From Zobellia roscoffensis (GTDB taxonomy: Bacteria > Bacteroidota > Bacteroidia > Flavobacteriales > Flavobacteriaceae), in the NCBI RefSeq assembly GCF_015330165.1, contig NZ_JADDXT010000002.1:3933646-3997645 (forward strand): a DNA stretch of 64,000 nt, in the 5' to 3' direction. Shown in pieces: positions 18,325 to 27,089 of this stretch. Both the position numbers and the translations under genes were made by a program. The notes under the pieces are model-generated. The model did no database searches. It had not been told where the DNA came from and worked only from the letters and a program-made list of their open reading frames with translations. Positions within the stretch are counted from its first letter, which is position 1. Each line of letters opens with the position of its first letter.

Positions 18325-19011
18325 TTAAAAATTAGGACTCAAATTGCGACCTTTGTAGAATGCGTCAATAATGTCTACAACTTCATCTTCTGTGTCAACA
18401 ATTTTAATAAGGTCTAAATCATGGGCGCTAATGTTTTTTACTTCTAGCATCGTATTTTTAATCCAATCCATAAGACCCGTCCAGAATTCACTTCCCACTA
18501 AAATAATTGGGAATTTTTCAATCTTATTGGTTTGAATTAAAGTGATTGCTTCAAAAAGCTCATCAAGTGTGCCAAACCCACCTGGCATTACAACAAAACC
18601 TTGCGAATATTTTACGAACATTACTTTCCTCACGAAAAAGTAATCAAAATCTAAACTTTTATCCGAGTCTATGTAAGGGTTGTCATGTTGCTCAAAAGGC
18701 AAATCAATATTTAACCCAACCGAAGTACCACCTGCTTCATGCGCACCTTTGTTACCTGCTTCCATAATACCAGGGCCACCGCCTGTTATTACACCATAAC
18801 CGGCTTCAGCAATACTTTTTGCAATGCTTACGGCCAATTCATAATACTTATCGCCCTCTTTGGTACGGGCAGATCCGAATATAGAAACACAGGGGCCAAT
18901 GGTACCCATTTTTTCAAATCCCATAACAAACTCTCCCATAATTTTAAATATGGCCCAAGAATCGTTGGTTTTTATTTCATTCCAACCTTTATGATGTTGT
19001 TCTTTTCTCAT
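18325..19011 (-). CDS. LOG-family Rossmann-fold protein (cytokinin-riboside phosphoribohydrolase type)
   Basis: The 228-residue protein belongs to the LOG/TIGR00730 family. It has VITGGGPGIMEAGNKGA and the signature PGGFGTLDELFEA, which together form the nucleotide-monophosphate site. Family members hydrolyse N6-modified or plain AMP to base and ribose-5-phosphate. It is first in a probable two-gene unit with the M1-like barrel protein, with an eight-base gap. Confidence 0.93.
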   Translation of the reverse strand: MRKEQHHKGWNEIKTNDSWAIFKIMGEFVMGFEKMGTIGPCVSIFGSARTKEGDKYYELAVSIAKSIAEAGYGVITGGGPGIMEAGNKGAHEAGGTSVGLNIDLPFEQHDNPYIDSDKSLDFDYFFVRKVMFVKYSQGFVVMPGGFGTLDELFEAITLIQTNKIEKFPIILVGSEFWTGLMDWIKNTMLEVKNISAHDLDLIKIVDTEDEVVDIIDAFYKGRNLSPNF

Positions 19012-19047
19012 GTATAATTTTATTATTTAAGCAAAATATCCGACTAG

Positions 19048-19055
19048 CAAAAATA
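19048..19055 (-). promoter_or_regulatory. -7 promoter element for the LOG/M1-like operon
   Basis: The minus strand reads TATTTTTG, 36 bases before the LOG start. No -33 TTG is visible at 18-21 bases. Confidence 0.45.
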
Positions 19056-19208
19056 CTAACGGTTTTGATCATGAATTAAGTGTACGCCAAAACAATTTCT
19101 ATATCTTAATTCAGAGGATGAATTTATTGCTTTTATTTTATTGCAGCACACAACTAGATACATTTATAGTTGAACTTGCTATTAATATTATATTGATTTT
19201 TTTGATAT

Positions 19209-22049
19209 TCAATCTTGAATATTCAATTCTGGTCTTAAGTATTTAGCCGTATAACTCTTTTTGTCTTGAGCTACTTCTTCCGGTGTGCCCTTTGCTACAA
19301 GTTTTCCGCCACCACGACCGCCTTCATACCCTATATCAATAATGTAATCTACCATTTTAATGACGTCCATATTATGTTCTATAACCAAAATGGTATTTCC
19401 TTTGTCTACTAAACGAGTCAAAACTTCCATTAATACACGAATATCTTCAAAATGAAGTCCTGTAGTAGGTTCATCCAAAATATAAAAAGTGTTGCCCGTA
19501 TCTCGCTTAGAAAGTTCTGTGGCCAGCTTAATACGCTGAGCTTCACCTCCCGAAAGTGTAGTGGATTGTTGTCCCAAGGAGATATACCCCAAACCTACAT
19601 CTTGTATGGTTTTTAACTTACGATAAATTTTGGGTATAAGTTCAAAAAAATCTACAGCTTCATTGATTGTCATCTCTAAAACGTCTGCAATAGACTTTCC
19701 TTTATACCTAATTTCTAGGGTTTCCCGATTAAAGCGTTTACCGTTGCACGTTTCACACTCTACATAAACATCTGGCAAAAAATTCATTTCAATGACCCGA
19801 AGACCGCCACCTTGACAAGTTTCACAACGCCCGCCCTTTACATTAAAACTAAATCTACCAGGCTTATAACCTCTAATTGCAGCTTCTGGAGTTTTGGAGA
19901 ACAATGAACGAATTTCACCAAAAACACCGGTATATGTTGCAGGATTAGATCTTGGGGTTCTACCTATGGGCGATTGGTTAATGTCTATTACTTTATCAAT
20001 ATGTTCTAAGCCGGTAATTTTTTTGTAGGGCATAGGTTTTTTGACGCCATTAAAATAATGTGCGTTCATAATAGGGTAGAGGGTCTCATTTATTAAAGTA
20101 GATTTTCCGCTACCTGAAACACCGGTTACACCGATCATTTGCCCCAAAGGAATAGTAATTGAGACATTTTTTAAGTTATTCCCTGTGCAGCCGGAAAGGG
20201 TAATTTTTTTGCCATTCCCTTTTCTACGCTCGTCAGGAACCGCTATTTTTTTCTTTCCCGTAATGTAGTCTGCAGTAAGTGTATGTTCCTTTTTTAAATC
20301 TTTTGGAGCGCCTTGTGAGATAATTTCACCACCATGTTTACCCGCTCTTGGGCCTATATCGATAACATGGTCTGCACATTCGATCATATCGCGGTCGTGT
20401 TCAACAACAATCACCGAATTACCAATATCACGAAGTGATTCCAAGGATTTAATCAACCGGGTATTATCTCGTTGATGCAAACCAATACTTGGTTCATCAA
20501 GAATATAAAGAACACCTACCAATTGAGAACCAATTTGGGTGGCCAATCGTATACGCTGCGCCTCTCCACCAGAAAGTGATTTTGAACTTCTGTTGAGGGA
20601 AAGGTAATCTAGACCAACATCTAAAAGAAACTGGATACGGGTTCTGATTTCTTTAATAATTTCTTCCGCAATTTTAAGTTGGTTTCCTTCAAGTTTCTTT
20701 TCTAGTCCTTTAAAAAAAATTGCTAATTCCGCAATATCTAAATAGGCTAGCTCTGCTATGTTTCTTTCGTCGATCCTAAAGTAAAGAGATTCTTTACGTA
20801 GACGAGCGCCTTCACATACGGGACAGGTTATTTTGTCCATATATTCTTTGGCCCAACGTTTTAAAGCAGTCGTGGCGGCATCCTCATATTGACTTTTTAT
20901 AAAATTGGCTATTCCTTCATAATCAATTTTATAAGTGCGCTTTACTCCTAAGCTTTTAGAGTCTACTTCAAAACTTTCTTGTCCGCCATTCAACAATACG
21001 TTGATAGCTTCATCCGAAATTTTTGAAATGGGGTCTGTGAGTTCAAAATTATAGCGCTGAGCAATAATTTCAATCTGTTTGAAAGCCCATGATTTTTTAT
21101 AATCACCTAAAGGTGCAATCCCACCCGATTTTATGGATAATTGTTTATTGGGAAATATCTTCTTTTCATTTACTTCGTACACATGGCCCAAACCGTTACA
21201 GTTAGGACACATTCCTTTTGGGGAGTTAAATGAAAAGGTATTGGGCTCGGGAACAGGGTAGGAGATGCCGGTTGTTGGGCACATTAAATCCCTACTAAAA
21301 TACCTAGCTACTTTTTGGCCTTCCTCGAGTACCATAAGTACATTGTCCCCGCTGTACATTGCAGTATTCAGCGTTTCAGAGAGGCGCTTGTCCATATCCT
21401 CTGAATCGACCACTTTTAACCGGTCAATTACAATTTCGATATCGTGGGTTTTGTAACGGTCTACTTTCATGCCCTTAACAATGTCTTTTACCTCACCGTC
21501 AATTCTAACCTTTACAAAGCCCTGTTTGGCAATCTGTTCAAAAAGCTCCCTATAATGTCCTTTTCTAGATTTAATGATCGGAGCAAGAATATTAATTTTC
21601 TTACCATCATAATCCTTTTTAATAAGGTCTTTTATCTGTTCATCACTATAACTTACCATTTTCTCGCCCGTATTATAACTATAGGCGTCACCGGCACGTG
21701 CAAAAAGCAAACGCAGAAAATCGTAAATTTCCGTAATGGTCCCCACGGTAGATCGAGGGGATTTTGAAGTAGTCTTCTGTTCTATGGCGATTACAGGAGA
21801 AAGTCCATCTATTTTATCCACATCCGGTCTTTCCAAACCTCCAAGAAACTGTCTTGCGTAGGCCGAAAAAGTTTCAATATATCGGCGTTGCCCTTCAGCA
21901 TAAATTGTATCAAAGGCAAGAGAGGATTTTCCGCTACCCGAAAGTCCGGTTATGACAACCAATTTTTCTCTTGGTATGGTAACATCAATATTTTTAAGGT
22001 TATGAACGCGGGCGCCCTGAACCTCAATATTTTCTTCGTAATTTATCAT
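19209..22049 (-). CDS. uvrA: Excinuclease ABC subunit A
   Basis: The 946-residue protein is a full-length UvrA, the damage-sensing ATPase of nucleotide excision repair. It has two ABC modules, with Walker A motifs GLSGSGKSSLAF (N-terminal) and GVSGSGKSTLINE (second half). The signatures LSGGEAQRIRLA and LSGGEAQRIKLA are present. The zinc-binding cysteines include CPNCNGLGH, TCPVCEGARLR, and CETCQGGG paired with CETCNGKRF. All expected parts are intact. It is a single gene with its own -7 element, and I see no S24-type operator dyad in front of it. Confidence 0.98.
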   Translation of the reverse strand: MINYEENIEVQGARVHNLKNIDVTIPREKLVVITGLSGSGKSSLAFDTIYAEGQRRYIETFSAYARQFLGGLERPDVDKIDGLSPVIAIEQKTTSKSPRSTVGTITEIYDFLRLLFARAGDAYSYNTGEKMVSYSDEQIKDLIKKDYDGKKINILAPIIKSRKGHYRELFEQIAKQGFVKVRIDGEVKDIVKGMKVDRYKTHDIEIVIDRLKVVDSEDMDKRLSETLNTAMYSGDNVLMVLEEGQKVARYFSRDLMCPTTGISYPVPEPNTFSFNSPKGMCPNCNGLGHVYEVNEKKIFPNKQLSIKSGGIAPLGDYKKSWAFKQIEIIAQRYNFELTDPISKISDEAINVLLNGGQESFEVDSKSLGVKRTYKIDYEGIANFIKSQYEDAATTALKRWAKEYMDKITCPVCEGARLRKESLYFRIDERNIAELAYLDIAELAIFFKGLEKKLEGNQLKIAEEIIKEIRTRIQFLLDVGLDYLSLNRSSKSLSGGEAQRIRLATQIGSQLVGVLYILDEPSIGLHQRDNTRLIKSLESLRDIGNSVIVVEHDRDMIECADHVIDIGPRAGKHGGEIISQGAPKDLKKEHTLTADYITGKKKIAVPDERRKGNGKKITLSGCTGNNLKNVSITIPLGQMIGVTGVSGSGKSTLINETLYPIMNAHYFNGVKKPMPYKKITGLEHIDKVIDINQSPIGRTPRSNPATYTGVFGEIRSLFSKTPEAAIRGYKPGRFSFNVKGGRCETCQGGGLRVIEMNFLPDVYVECETCNGKRFNRETLEIRYKGKSIADVLEMTINEAVDFFELIPKIYRKLKTIQDVGLGYISLGQQSTTLSGGEAQRIKLATELSKRDTGNTFYILDEPTTGLHFEDIRVLMEVLTRLVDKGNTILVIEHNMDVIKMVDYIIDIGYEGGRGGGKLVAKGTPEEVAQDKKSYTAKYLRPELNIQD

Positions 22050-22066
22050 TTTCTATAGCAAAGTGG

Positions 22067-22074
22067 CAAAGGTA
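22067..22074 (-). promoter_or_regulatory. -7 promoter element for uvrA
   Basis: The minus strand reads TACCTTTG, a match to TAnnTTTG, 17 bases before the ATG. A TTTG lies 16 bases upstream, a little short of normal spacing. Confidence 0.5.
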
Positions 22075-22241
22075 CGTTTTTGACCTTTAACAAAGAAGTG
22101 AGCTTAACTTATATCTATGTTAAGGAAATCATGGTGAACACCTTGAGTAAAAGGAAGCGACTGTCTTAAGAGTTCATATTTTATTCAATAAAAGACATAG
22201 GTTATGGGAGTTTTTTGATACCACGGAATTTTACATTTGGC

Positions 22242-23015
22242 TTACACGGCTTTCTTCTCACTTAAATATTTCCAATATCGCTTAGGAACGTGTTGTTTGT
22301 GTAATTTTAAGTTAATTCGGGATTTTATATTGGTGCTCTTAAAGTAATTGTTCCAAAGGTCTTGGTAGTTGTATTCTTCCTCACCAAAGTGAACACTTTT
22401 GTTTAGACTATTGGTATAGGCGGTATCTAGGTCTAATGTTATAATTTCAACTTGATTCAAATCATAGAAAATGCCATACTTGCGTTTAACATCATAAATC
22501 AACCATTGTTGGTCTGCATATCTAGATCTAAAATGTTTTGTTATCAATGGTATCACGTCAAAATCTGGTTCTATGTTGGAAAAGCAGATGTCATCTTTTG
22601 TTAATTGAAAACGAACAAAAGCCTCCATTCTGTGTTTTTCCCTACCTACAGATCTTGCTAGTTGGCTAATTTTTAGAACCGTGCCATCTGAGTAATCCGA
22701 AGAAATAGAAGTGGTAGTTGTAAACATTTTTCGAATGTAACTGTACAATAGCATTTCAACACCTTTGGTTTCACTTAAAAAGGCAAAGTAAATATCTTTT
22801 ATTGCTGTATGACTCTTTTTGTCTATTCCGTTCCATACCCTTTGGGCTTTATCCATTTGCGTAAAAATGCTCTCTGTTTCAGAAAAAAGCCCGCTTTGAG
22901 AGGCTGTGTTTTTTTGAATATCGGCCACTCTTGTTTTTTCATCAAAAGCAACAAAAATGGCTGTTAGAAATCCATTGAAACTTCCATCGTAAATAAAGGT
23001 TTTAGTAGCGTTCAT
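22242..23015 (-). CDS. DUF4130/TIGR03915-type putative DNA metabolism protein
   Basis: The 257-residue protein opens with the family signature KTFIYDGSFNGFLTAIFVAFD and has SDGTVLKISQLARSVGREKHRM in the middle. It ends with WLIYDVKRKYGIFYDLNQVE and LWNNYFKSTNIKSRINLKLH. The family is almost always next to a radical SAM protein, as here (45-base gap, same strand). The pairing is annotated as putative DNA modification or repair, and the C-terminal part has been likened to a uracil-DNA-glycosylase-type fold. The chemistry is not established. It should be co-transcribed with the radical SAM gene. Confidence 0.88.
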   Translation of the reverse strand: MNATKTFIYDGSFNGFLTAIFVAFDEKTRVADIQKNTASQSGLFSETESIFTQMDKAQRVWNGIDKKSHTAIKDIYFAFLSETKGVEMLLYSYIRKMFTTTTSISSDYSDGTVLKISQLARSVGREKHRMEAFVRFQLTKDDICFSNIEPDFDVIPLITKHFRSRYADQQWLIYDVKRKYGIFYDLNQVEIITLDLDTAYTNSLNKSVHFGEEEYNYQDLWNNYFKSTNIKSRINLKLHKQHVPKRYWKYLSEKKAV

Positions 23016-23060
23016 AGTTTCATATTTTGTTCTGTTAACACTGGCTTCTAAATGGCAAAA

Positions 23061-24329
23061 TCAACTAAATAACTGTAATTGATTGCTGTATTCTTTTCTA
23101 AATTTCCCCACCGAATTCTGGAGAATCAAGCCTTTAATTTTGGTTCCTTCTATATCTTTGTGTTCCCATGAATTAGAATCACAAATAATAAAGTATTTAG
23201 CTCTGTTAAGAGCAACGCCAATTTTTTTTAGGTGTTCCCAATTCAACTTTCGGTAGCGTCTAGCACTAATTATTTTATGCACAGATTTCATTCCGAGGCC
23301 TGGTATGCGGGCTAAAACACTCTTGTCTGCTTTATTGATGTCTACAGGAAAGTATTGCATATTTCTCAGGGCCCACCCTAATTTAGGATCAACATCCATA
23401 TCTAGATTTGGGTGGTCATTATTAAGAATTTCTTGAACCCCAAAACCATAAAAACGCAACAACCAATCCGTTTGGTACAATCTATTTTCTCTAAGCATAG
23501 GAACTTGAGTGCCAATAGCGGGCAACCTACTGTCTTCTGCTACAGGAACATAGCCAGAGTAGTATACCCGCTTCATATTATAGTTTTTGTAATAATGCGT
23601 GGCAGAGTACATAATATCCTTGTCTGATTCTCCAGTGGCCCCAACAATCATTTGGGTGCTCTGCCCAGCAGGAGCATATTTGGGAGTGCTTTTGATTATT
23701 TTTTTCTCTGACTTGTATTGAATAATTTCATTCTTCACCTTTAACATAGGTTTGGTAAAATCTTCATGTTTCTTATCGGGAGCCAATAACTTCAGCCCGG
23801 AAATGGTAGGTACCTCAATATTTACCGATAATCTATCGGCATATAATCCTGCTTCGCGCATAAGCTCGTCACTGGCTCCGGGAATTGATTTAAGATGAAT
23901 GTACCCGTTAAAGTTTTCTACTAACCTAAGTTTCTTGGCTACCATAACTAGACGCTCCATAGTGTAATCTGGACTTTTAAAAATTCCTGAACTCAAAAAA
24001 AGGCCTTCTATGTAATTCCGTCTGTAGAAATTAATGGTCAAGTCTACTACCTCTTGAATTTTGAAAGCGGCACGTTGTAAATCATTACTTTTTCGAGTGA
24101 CACAATAGGCACAGTCAAATATGCAATGGTTGGTCAACAGGATTTTTAATAATGAAACGCACCTGCCATCTTCCGTATAGCTGTGGCAAATACCCATTCC
24201 GCTGCTATCGCCTAATCCGTCAGAGTTATTTTTACGTACACTCCCGCTACTAGAACATGAAACATCATATTTGGCGGCATCGGCTAGGATATTCAATTTT
24301 TCCTTTATTCGATCAAAAGATAAAGACAT
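23061..24329 (-). CDS. Radical SAM/HhH putative DNA modification or repair protein
   Basis: The 422-residue protein carries the radical SAM cluster motif C69-IFD-C73-AY-C76 (CIFDCAYC). A TIM-barrel-like core follows (VNIEVPTISGLKLLAPDKKH, TQMIVGATGESDKDI). A helix-hairpin-helix DNA-binding segment lies near the C-terminus (DINKADKSVLARIPGLGMKS). This order fits the TIGR03916-type family found with DUF4130 proteins. It should bind DNA through the HhH part and do S-adenosylmethionine radical chemistry; the substrate is unknown. It is first in a two-gene unit and diverges from an S24 repressor across an operator array that overlaps its own promoter. Confidence 0.9.
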   Translation of the reverse strand: MSLSFDRIKEKLNILADAAKYDVSCSSSGSVRKNNSDGLGDSSGMGICHSYTEDGRCVSLLKILLTNHCIFDCAYCVTRKSNDLQRAAFKIQEVVDLTINFYRRNYIEGLFLSSGIFKSPDYTMERLVMVAKKLRLVENFNGYIHLKSIPGASDELMREAGLYADRLSVNIEVPTISGLKLLAPDKKHEDFTKPMLKVKNEIIQYKSEKKIIKSTPKYAPAGQSTQMIVGATGESDKDIMYSATHYYKNYNMKRVYYSGYVPVAEDSRLPAIGTQVPMLRENRLYQTDWLLRFYGFGVQEILNNDHPNLDMDVDPKLGWALRNMQYFPVDINKADKSVLARIPGLGMKSVHKIISARRYRKLNWEHLKKIGVALNRAKYFIICDSNSWEHKDIEGTKIKGLILQNSVGKFRKEYSNQLQLFS

Positions 24330-24334
24330 ATTGT

Positions 24335-24412
24335 TTTGGTATTTAATCCAAATTTATGGAAAAATTCCACATTATGGATATAATCCAAATAATATTTTGG
24401 AGTATGTCCAAA
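24335..24412. promoter_or_regulatory. Four tandem operator-like dyads, probable S24-repressor sites
   Basis: Three 17-base dyads share the form TGGA-N5-TCCA: 24355-24371 (core TGGAAAAATTCCA), 24373-24389 (core TGGATATAATCCA) and 24396-24412 (TTTGGAGTATGTCCAAA, a perfect inverted repeat). A fourth, looser one at 24335-24352 has TTTGG and CCAAA arms eight bases apart. They lie between the divergent radical SAM and S24 genes and overlap both predicted promoters, which is what an autoregulated repressor would need. Confidence 0.72.
24349..24356 (-). promoter_or_regulatory. -7 element for the radical SAM/DUF4130 operon
   Basis: The minus strand reads TAAATTTG, matching TAnnTTTG, 20 bases before the ATG at 24329. 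It sits across the first and second operator dyads. No good -33 element is visible. Confidence 0.55.
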
Positions 24413-24425
24413 TTGTGTATATTTG
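24395..24425 (+). promoter_or_regulatory. Promoter of the S24 repressor gene
   Basis: TTTTG (24395-24399), 18 bases, then TATATTTG (24418-24425) gives both promoter elements. The perfect dyad at 24396-24412 covers the -33 element and most of the spacer, so a bound repressor would block this promoter. Confidence 0.68.
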
Positions 24426-24502
24426 AGGAGCAAAGGGGAGAAGAGAGTTTTAACTAGATTCTCCCTCTTTTTTGAAAACCAGTCTCAATTTAATAGTGTG
24501 CT

Positions 24503-25267
24503 ATGGAAAATGAAATTACTTTAAAACGCTTTACAGATGTTCGCCGAGAACTGGGCTATACCCAAGCAGAGTTTGCCAAACTTTTGGGCGTATCTAGTAC
24601 AACTGCAGATATTGAACGTGGGCGGACCAAACTTTCTGGTAAAGTAGTGATGGAGCTCTTAAAACAGTTTAAGATAAACCCCCTTTGGTTGTTTGGTGAT
24701 AGTGACAATCAATATTTGGAGACCTCAAAAGTTAGTGTAATTCCCAAAGTGGTTACGGTAGATAATTCTGGAAATGACAATATGGTTTTGGTAAATGCCA
24801 AGGCCGCCGCCGGTTACCCGCAGAATATTGCAGATACGAGCTGGTATGAACAACTTCCTGCTTTTGATTTACCAATACCTGAGTTTAGAAATGCTACATA
24901 CCGTGGTTTTCAGGTAGATGGCGATAGTATGTTGCCCAATTTAAGATCAGGGGAATGGGTCTTGGCAAAGGCTGTAGAGCATATAGATGATGTTAGCCCT
25001 AATAAGATGTACGTTGTGGTTTTGGAAGATGCCGTTTTGGTAAAAAAGGTTGAAAAACGACCCAATTCAAATAATGTCACTTTAGTTTCTCTCAATGAAA
25101 CCTACCCTCCTTATGATATTAAACCCTTTCAAATACAGGAAATTTGGGAGGTGAGTAGTAGAATTACCTTTGGTGAGGATGCTACTACGGAGAAAGGACT
25201 ATTAAGACAATTACAAGAATCAATGGATGAGCTAAAAAGCCAATTACGGCATGTTAAAAAGGTGTAA
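24503..25267 (+). CDS. LexA-like repressor: XRE-type HTH plus S24 self-cleaving domain
   Basis: The 254-residue protein has an N-terminal XRE/HTH_3 domain (about residues 6-62: TQAEFAKLLGVSSTTADIE) and a C-terminal S24 peptidase domain. The self-cleavage site is visible as AAAGYP, with the Ala-Gly bond at A103-G104. The catalytic dyad fits Ser142 (GDSMLPNL) and Lys181 (AVLVKK), spaced about as in LexA/UmuD. A C-terminal helix (LQESMDELKSQLRHVKKV) may dimerise. Unlike classical LexA, whose winged helix differs, this is the phage-repressor-like layout. Its position opposite a DNA repair operon suggests a damage-responsive switch. Confidence 0.9.
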   Translation: MENEITLKRFTDVRRELGYTQAEFAKLLGVSSTTADIERGRTKLSGKVVMELLKQFKINPLWLFGDSDNQYLETSKVSVIPKVVTVDNSGNDNMVLVNAKAAAGYPQNIADTSWYEQLPAFDLPIPEFRNATYRGFQVDGDSMLPNLRSGEWVLAKAVEHIDDVSPNKMYVVVLEDAVLVKKVEKRPNSNNVTLVSLNETYPPYDIKPFQIQEIWEVSSRITFGEDATTEKGLLRQLQESMDELKSQLRHVKKV

Positions 25268-25274
25268 TTGAACC

Positions 25275-25709
25275 TTAAGAATCTGCTATTTTTAGATTGT
25301 AAACTCCGCTTTCCCTTGTTGTAAAACCTAGGCTTTTATAAAGTTTGATTGCCGCTGTTCTGTGATGACCTGAAAACAATATGATTTCATCTAGGTTTAA
25401 GTGCTCGGCCTCAGCAAGAAGCTTTTGCATCAATTTCCTTCCAATTCCTTTTCCTCGATGTTCGGAATCGACCACTACATCTTCAATTAAACCTCTATAT
25501 CCGGAAATAACCTTGTACGTAGCTAAAAGGGCTATTCCAATAATATGACCTTCGTGCTTGCATGCTGCAAAAATTACATGATTTTCATCTTGAAGTATTT
25601 GATGCAAAGGTCTCTGTTTATTTTTGTCATTCAGTTGTTTATATAAATCCTGAATTTCCTGTTGAACCTGGTCGTTAAGATTAAATTTATGTAGAATTTC
25701 GATGGTCAT
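25275..25709 (-). CDS. GNAT-family N-acetyltransferase
   Basis: The 144-residue protein has the GNAT acetyl-CoA signature VVDSEHRGKGIGRKLMQKL (the R/Q-x-x-G-x-G/A loop) and the terminal IKLYKSLGF. The substrate is unknown. It is convergent with the S24 gene, with seven bases between the stops. Confidence 0.9.
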   Translation of the reverse strand: MTIEILHKFNLNDQVQQEIQDLYKQLNDKNKQRPLHQILQDENHVIFAACKHEGHIIGIALLATYKVISGYRGLIEDVVVDSEHRGKGIGRKLMQKLLAEAEHLNLDEIILFSGHHRTAAIKLYKSLGFTTRESGVYNLKIADS

Positions 25710-25836
25710 GCCTAGTAATTTGAAATTTTAGGAATAAGTAAAACTAAGAATATAATGGAAACAAAAGTATTGGTAAATCTTAAAATAGATACAAAAAAGT
25801 GGTACCCTTACCTTTGAAGTAACCGATTGTACGGTT

Positions 25837-26223
25837 TTAATACATAGTATTGGGGTTGGCCGATGTTTTAGGAATTTGCTGAATGGAATCCCAGTGTTCA
25901 CAAATCTTCCCTTTTTCATCAAACCGAAAAAAATCCATGGTGATGTACTGGTCATTATCTGGCCAGATTTGATGCGTGTGTAGCGCAACCAAATTTCCTT
26001 CTGCTATGGAGCGAACAAAGTTAATCGACTTTTTAGGGTATTCACGTTGCATACGTTCAAAATAATCGATAAAACCTTTTGGCCCGTTGGCTACATCAGG
26101 ATTGTGCTGAATATATTGACCTCCACAATATTTCTCAATGGCAACTTTAGGATTGCCTTCATAAGCCATTCTATAAAAGGCTATTGCATTTTTTTTGTTT
26201 TCTGCTGTATTCATAATTTTCAA
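25837..26223 (-). CDS. SnoaL-like / NTF2-fold protein
   Basis: The 128-residue protein has the SnoaL-like pattern YIQHNPDVANGPKGFIDYF and ITMDFFRFDEKGKICEHWDS, the cone-shaped fold used by polyketide cyclases and many proteins of unknown role. The H-N-P segment and the EHWD end are shared with the lipoprotein at 34944-35795. The start is uncertain: a TAnnTTTG match (minus TAAATTTG, 26221-26228) overlaps the first ATG, so Met4 (26214) may be the true start. It lies 34 bases downstream of the MarC-like gene. Confidence 0.8.
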   Translation of the reverse strand: MKIMNTAENKKNAIAFYRMAYEGNPKVAIEKYCGGQYIQHNPDVANGPKGFIDYFERMQREYPKKSINFVRSIAEGNLVALHTHQIWPDNDQYITMDFFRFDEKGKICEHWDSIQQIPKTSANPNTMY

Positions 26224-26257
26224 ATTTAAATGAGAGCAAAATCAATATCCTCTTAGC

Positions 26258-26872
26258 TTATAGTGAGAACGATATTTTAATACCCTGAATAATCATATCC
26301 GTACCAATTATAGCAATGATAAGACCCATTATTTTTCCTATTACAGATATGACGTTATTTCCAATTTTCTTAATGAATAACTCACTTAACATAAAAGTAA
26401 AATAGGTCATTAAACACATGGCCGCAAAAATTAAAATTACGATTCCAATCTTAATATAACCCGCGTTGGAAACAAAGTTCATTCCGGTTACAATAGTACC
26501 CGGTCCGGCTAATATGGGAATGGCCAGTGGGGAAATTGCTATATTTTCATCAATATGCGTTTCTTTTAAGTGTTTTACGTTAGATTTTTTAGACTGGAGC
26601 ATATCAAAACCTACAACAAAAACTAAAATACCCCCCGTAATCTTAAATGCGGGTATGGTTATTCCAAACAGGAGAAATATAAACTTCCCAAGTACAAGAA
26701 AAATGGTAACGATTATAAAGGCCGTAAAGGTGGCTCTTTTACCAATATTGCGTTGGGTTTGTCTATCGGCACCTTCAACTAAGGATAAAAAAACAGGCAT
26801 ATTGGAAAGTGGGTTCATTATGGCAAAGAAACCTGTGAATACGGTAATTGAAAAGGTAAGAAGGTTGTCCAT
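26258..26872 (-). CDS. MarC-family integral membrane protein
   Basis: The 204-residue protein has about six membrane helices and the MarC/YhgN pattern GFFAIMNPLSNMPVFLSL near the N-terminus and ISPLAIPILAGPGTI in the middle. The family was once tied to multiple antibiotic resistance, but that link did not hold; its function is unknown, possibly transport. The downstream SnoaL-like gene may share its transcript. Confidence 0.92.
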   Translation of the reverse strand: MDNLLTFSITVFTGFFAIMNPLSNMPVFLSLVEGADRQTQRNIGKRATFTAFIIVTIFLVLGKFIFLLFGITIPAFKITGGILVFVVGFDMLQSKKSNVKHLKETHIDENIAISPLAIPILAGPGTIVTGMNFVSNAGYIKIGIVILIFAAMCLMTYFTFMLSELFIKKIGNNVISVIGKIMGLIIAIIGTDMIIQGIKISFSL

Positions 26873-26971
26873 TTACGATTTAAATTTCTATGAAAGAGAT
26901 TTTATACGACAAGTTAACCAAAAAAACTGTATGCCAAGGTAGAGGTAGAAACACCCACCAAAACATACAGT

Positions 26972-27061
26972 AAACTACCTCGGGACAAGCCCGCGAAGCA
27001 TTAAAAGCAATACACCTTGATTTCGAGGCAAGCCTCGGAGCATTAAATCTCGATTATCGAG
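26972..27061 (+). repeat. Dispersed 3'-UTR palindromic repeat, copy 2 (long form)
   Basis: Three small hairpins follow one another: CGGGACAAGCCCG (26981-26993), CGAGGCAAGCCTCG (27024-27037) and CTCGATTATCGAG (27049-27061). The first two are each followed by an A/GGCATTAAA string, so the block looks like a tandem duplication. It resembles the copy after uvrD (5963-6012). It lies just downstream of the aldehyde dehydrogenase stop on that gene's strand. Confidence 0.65.
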
Positions 27062-27089
27062 TAATACTAATTAACCAACTATAATTACT

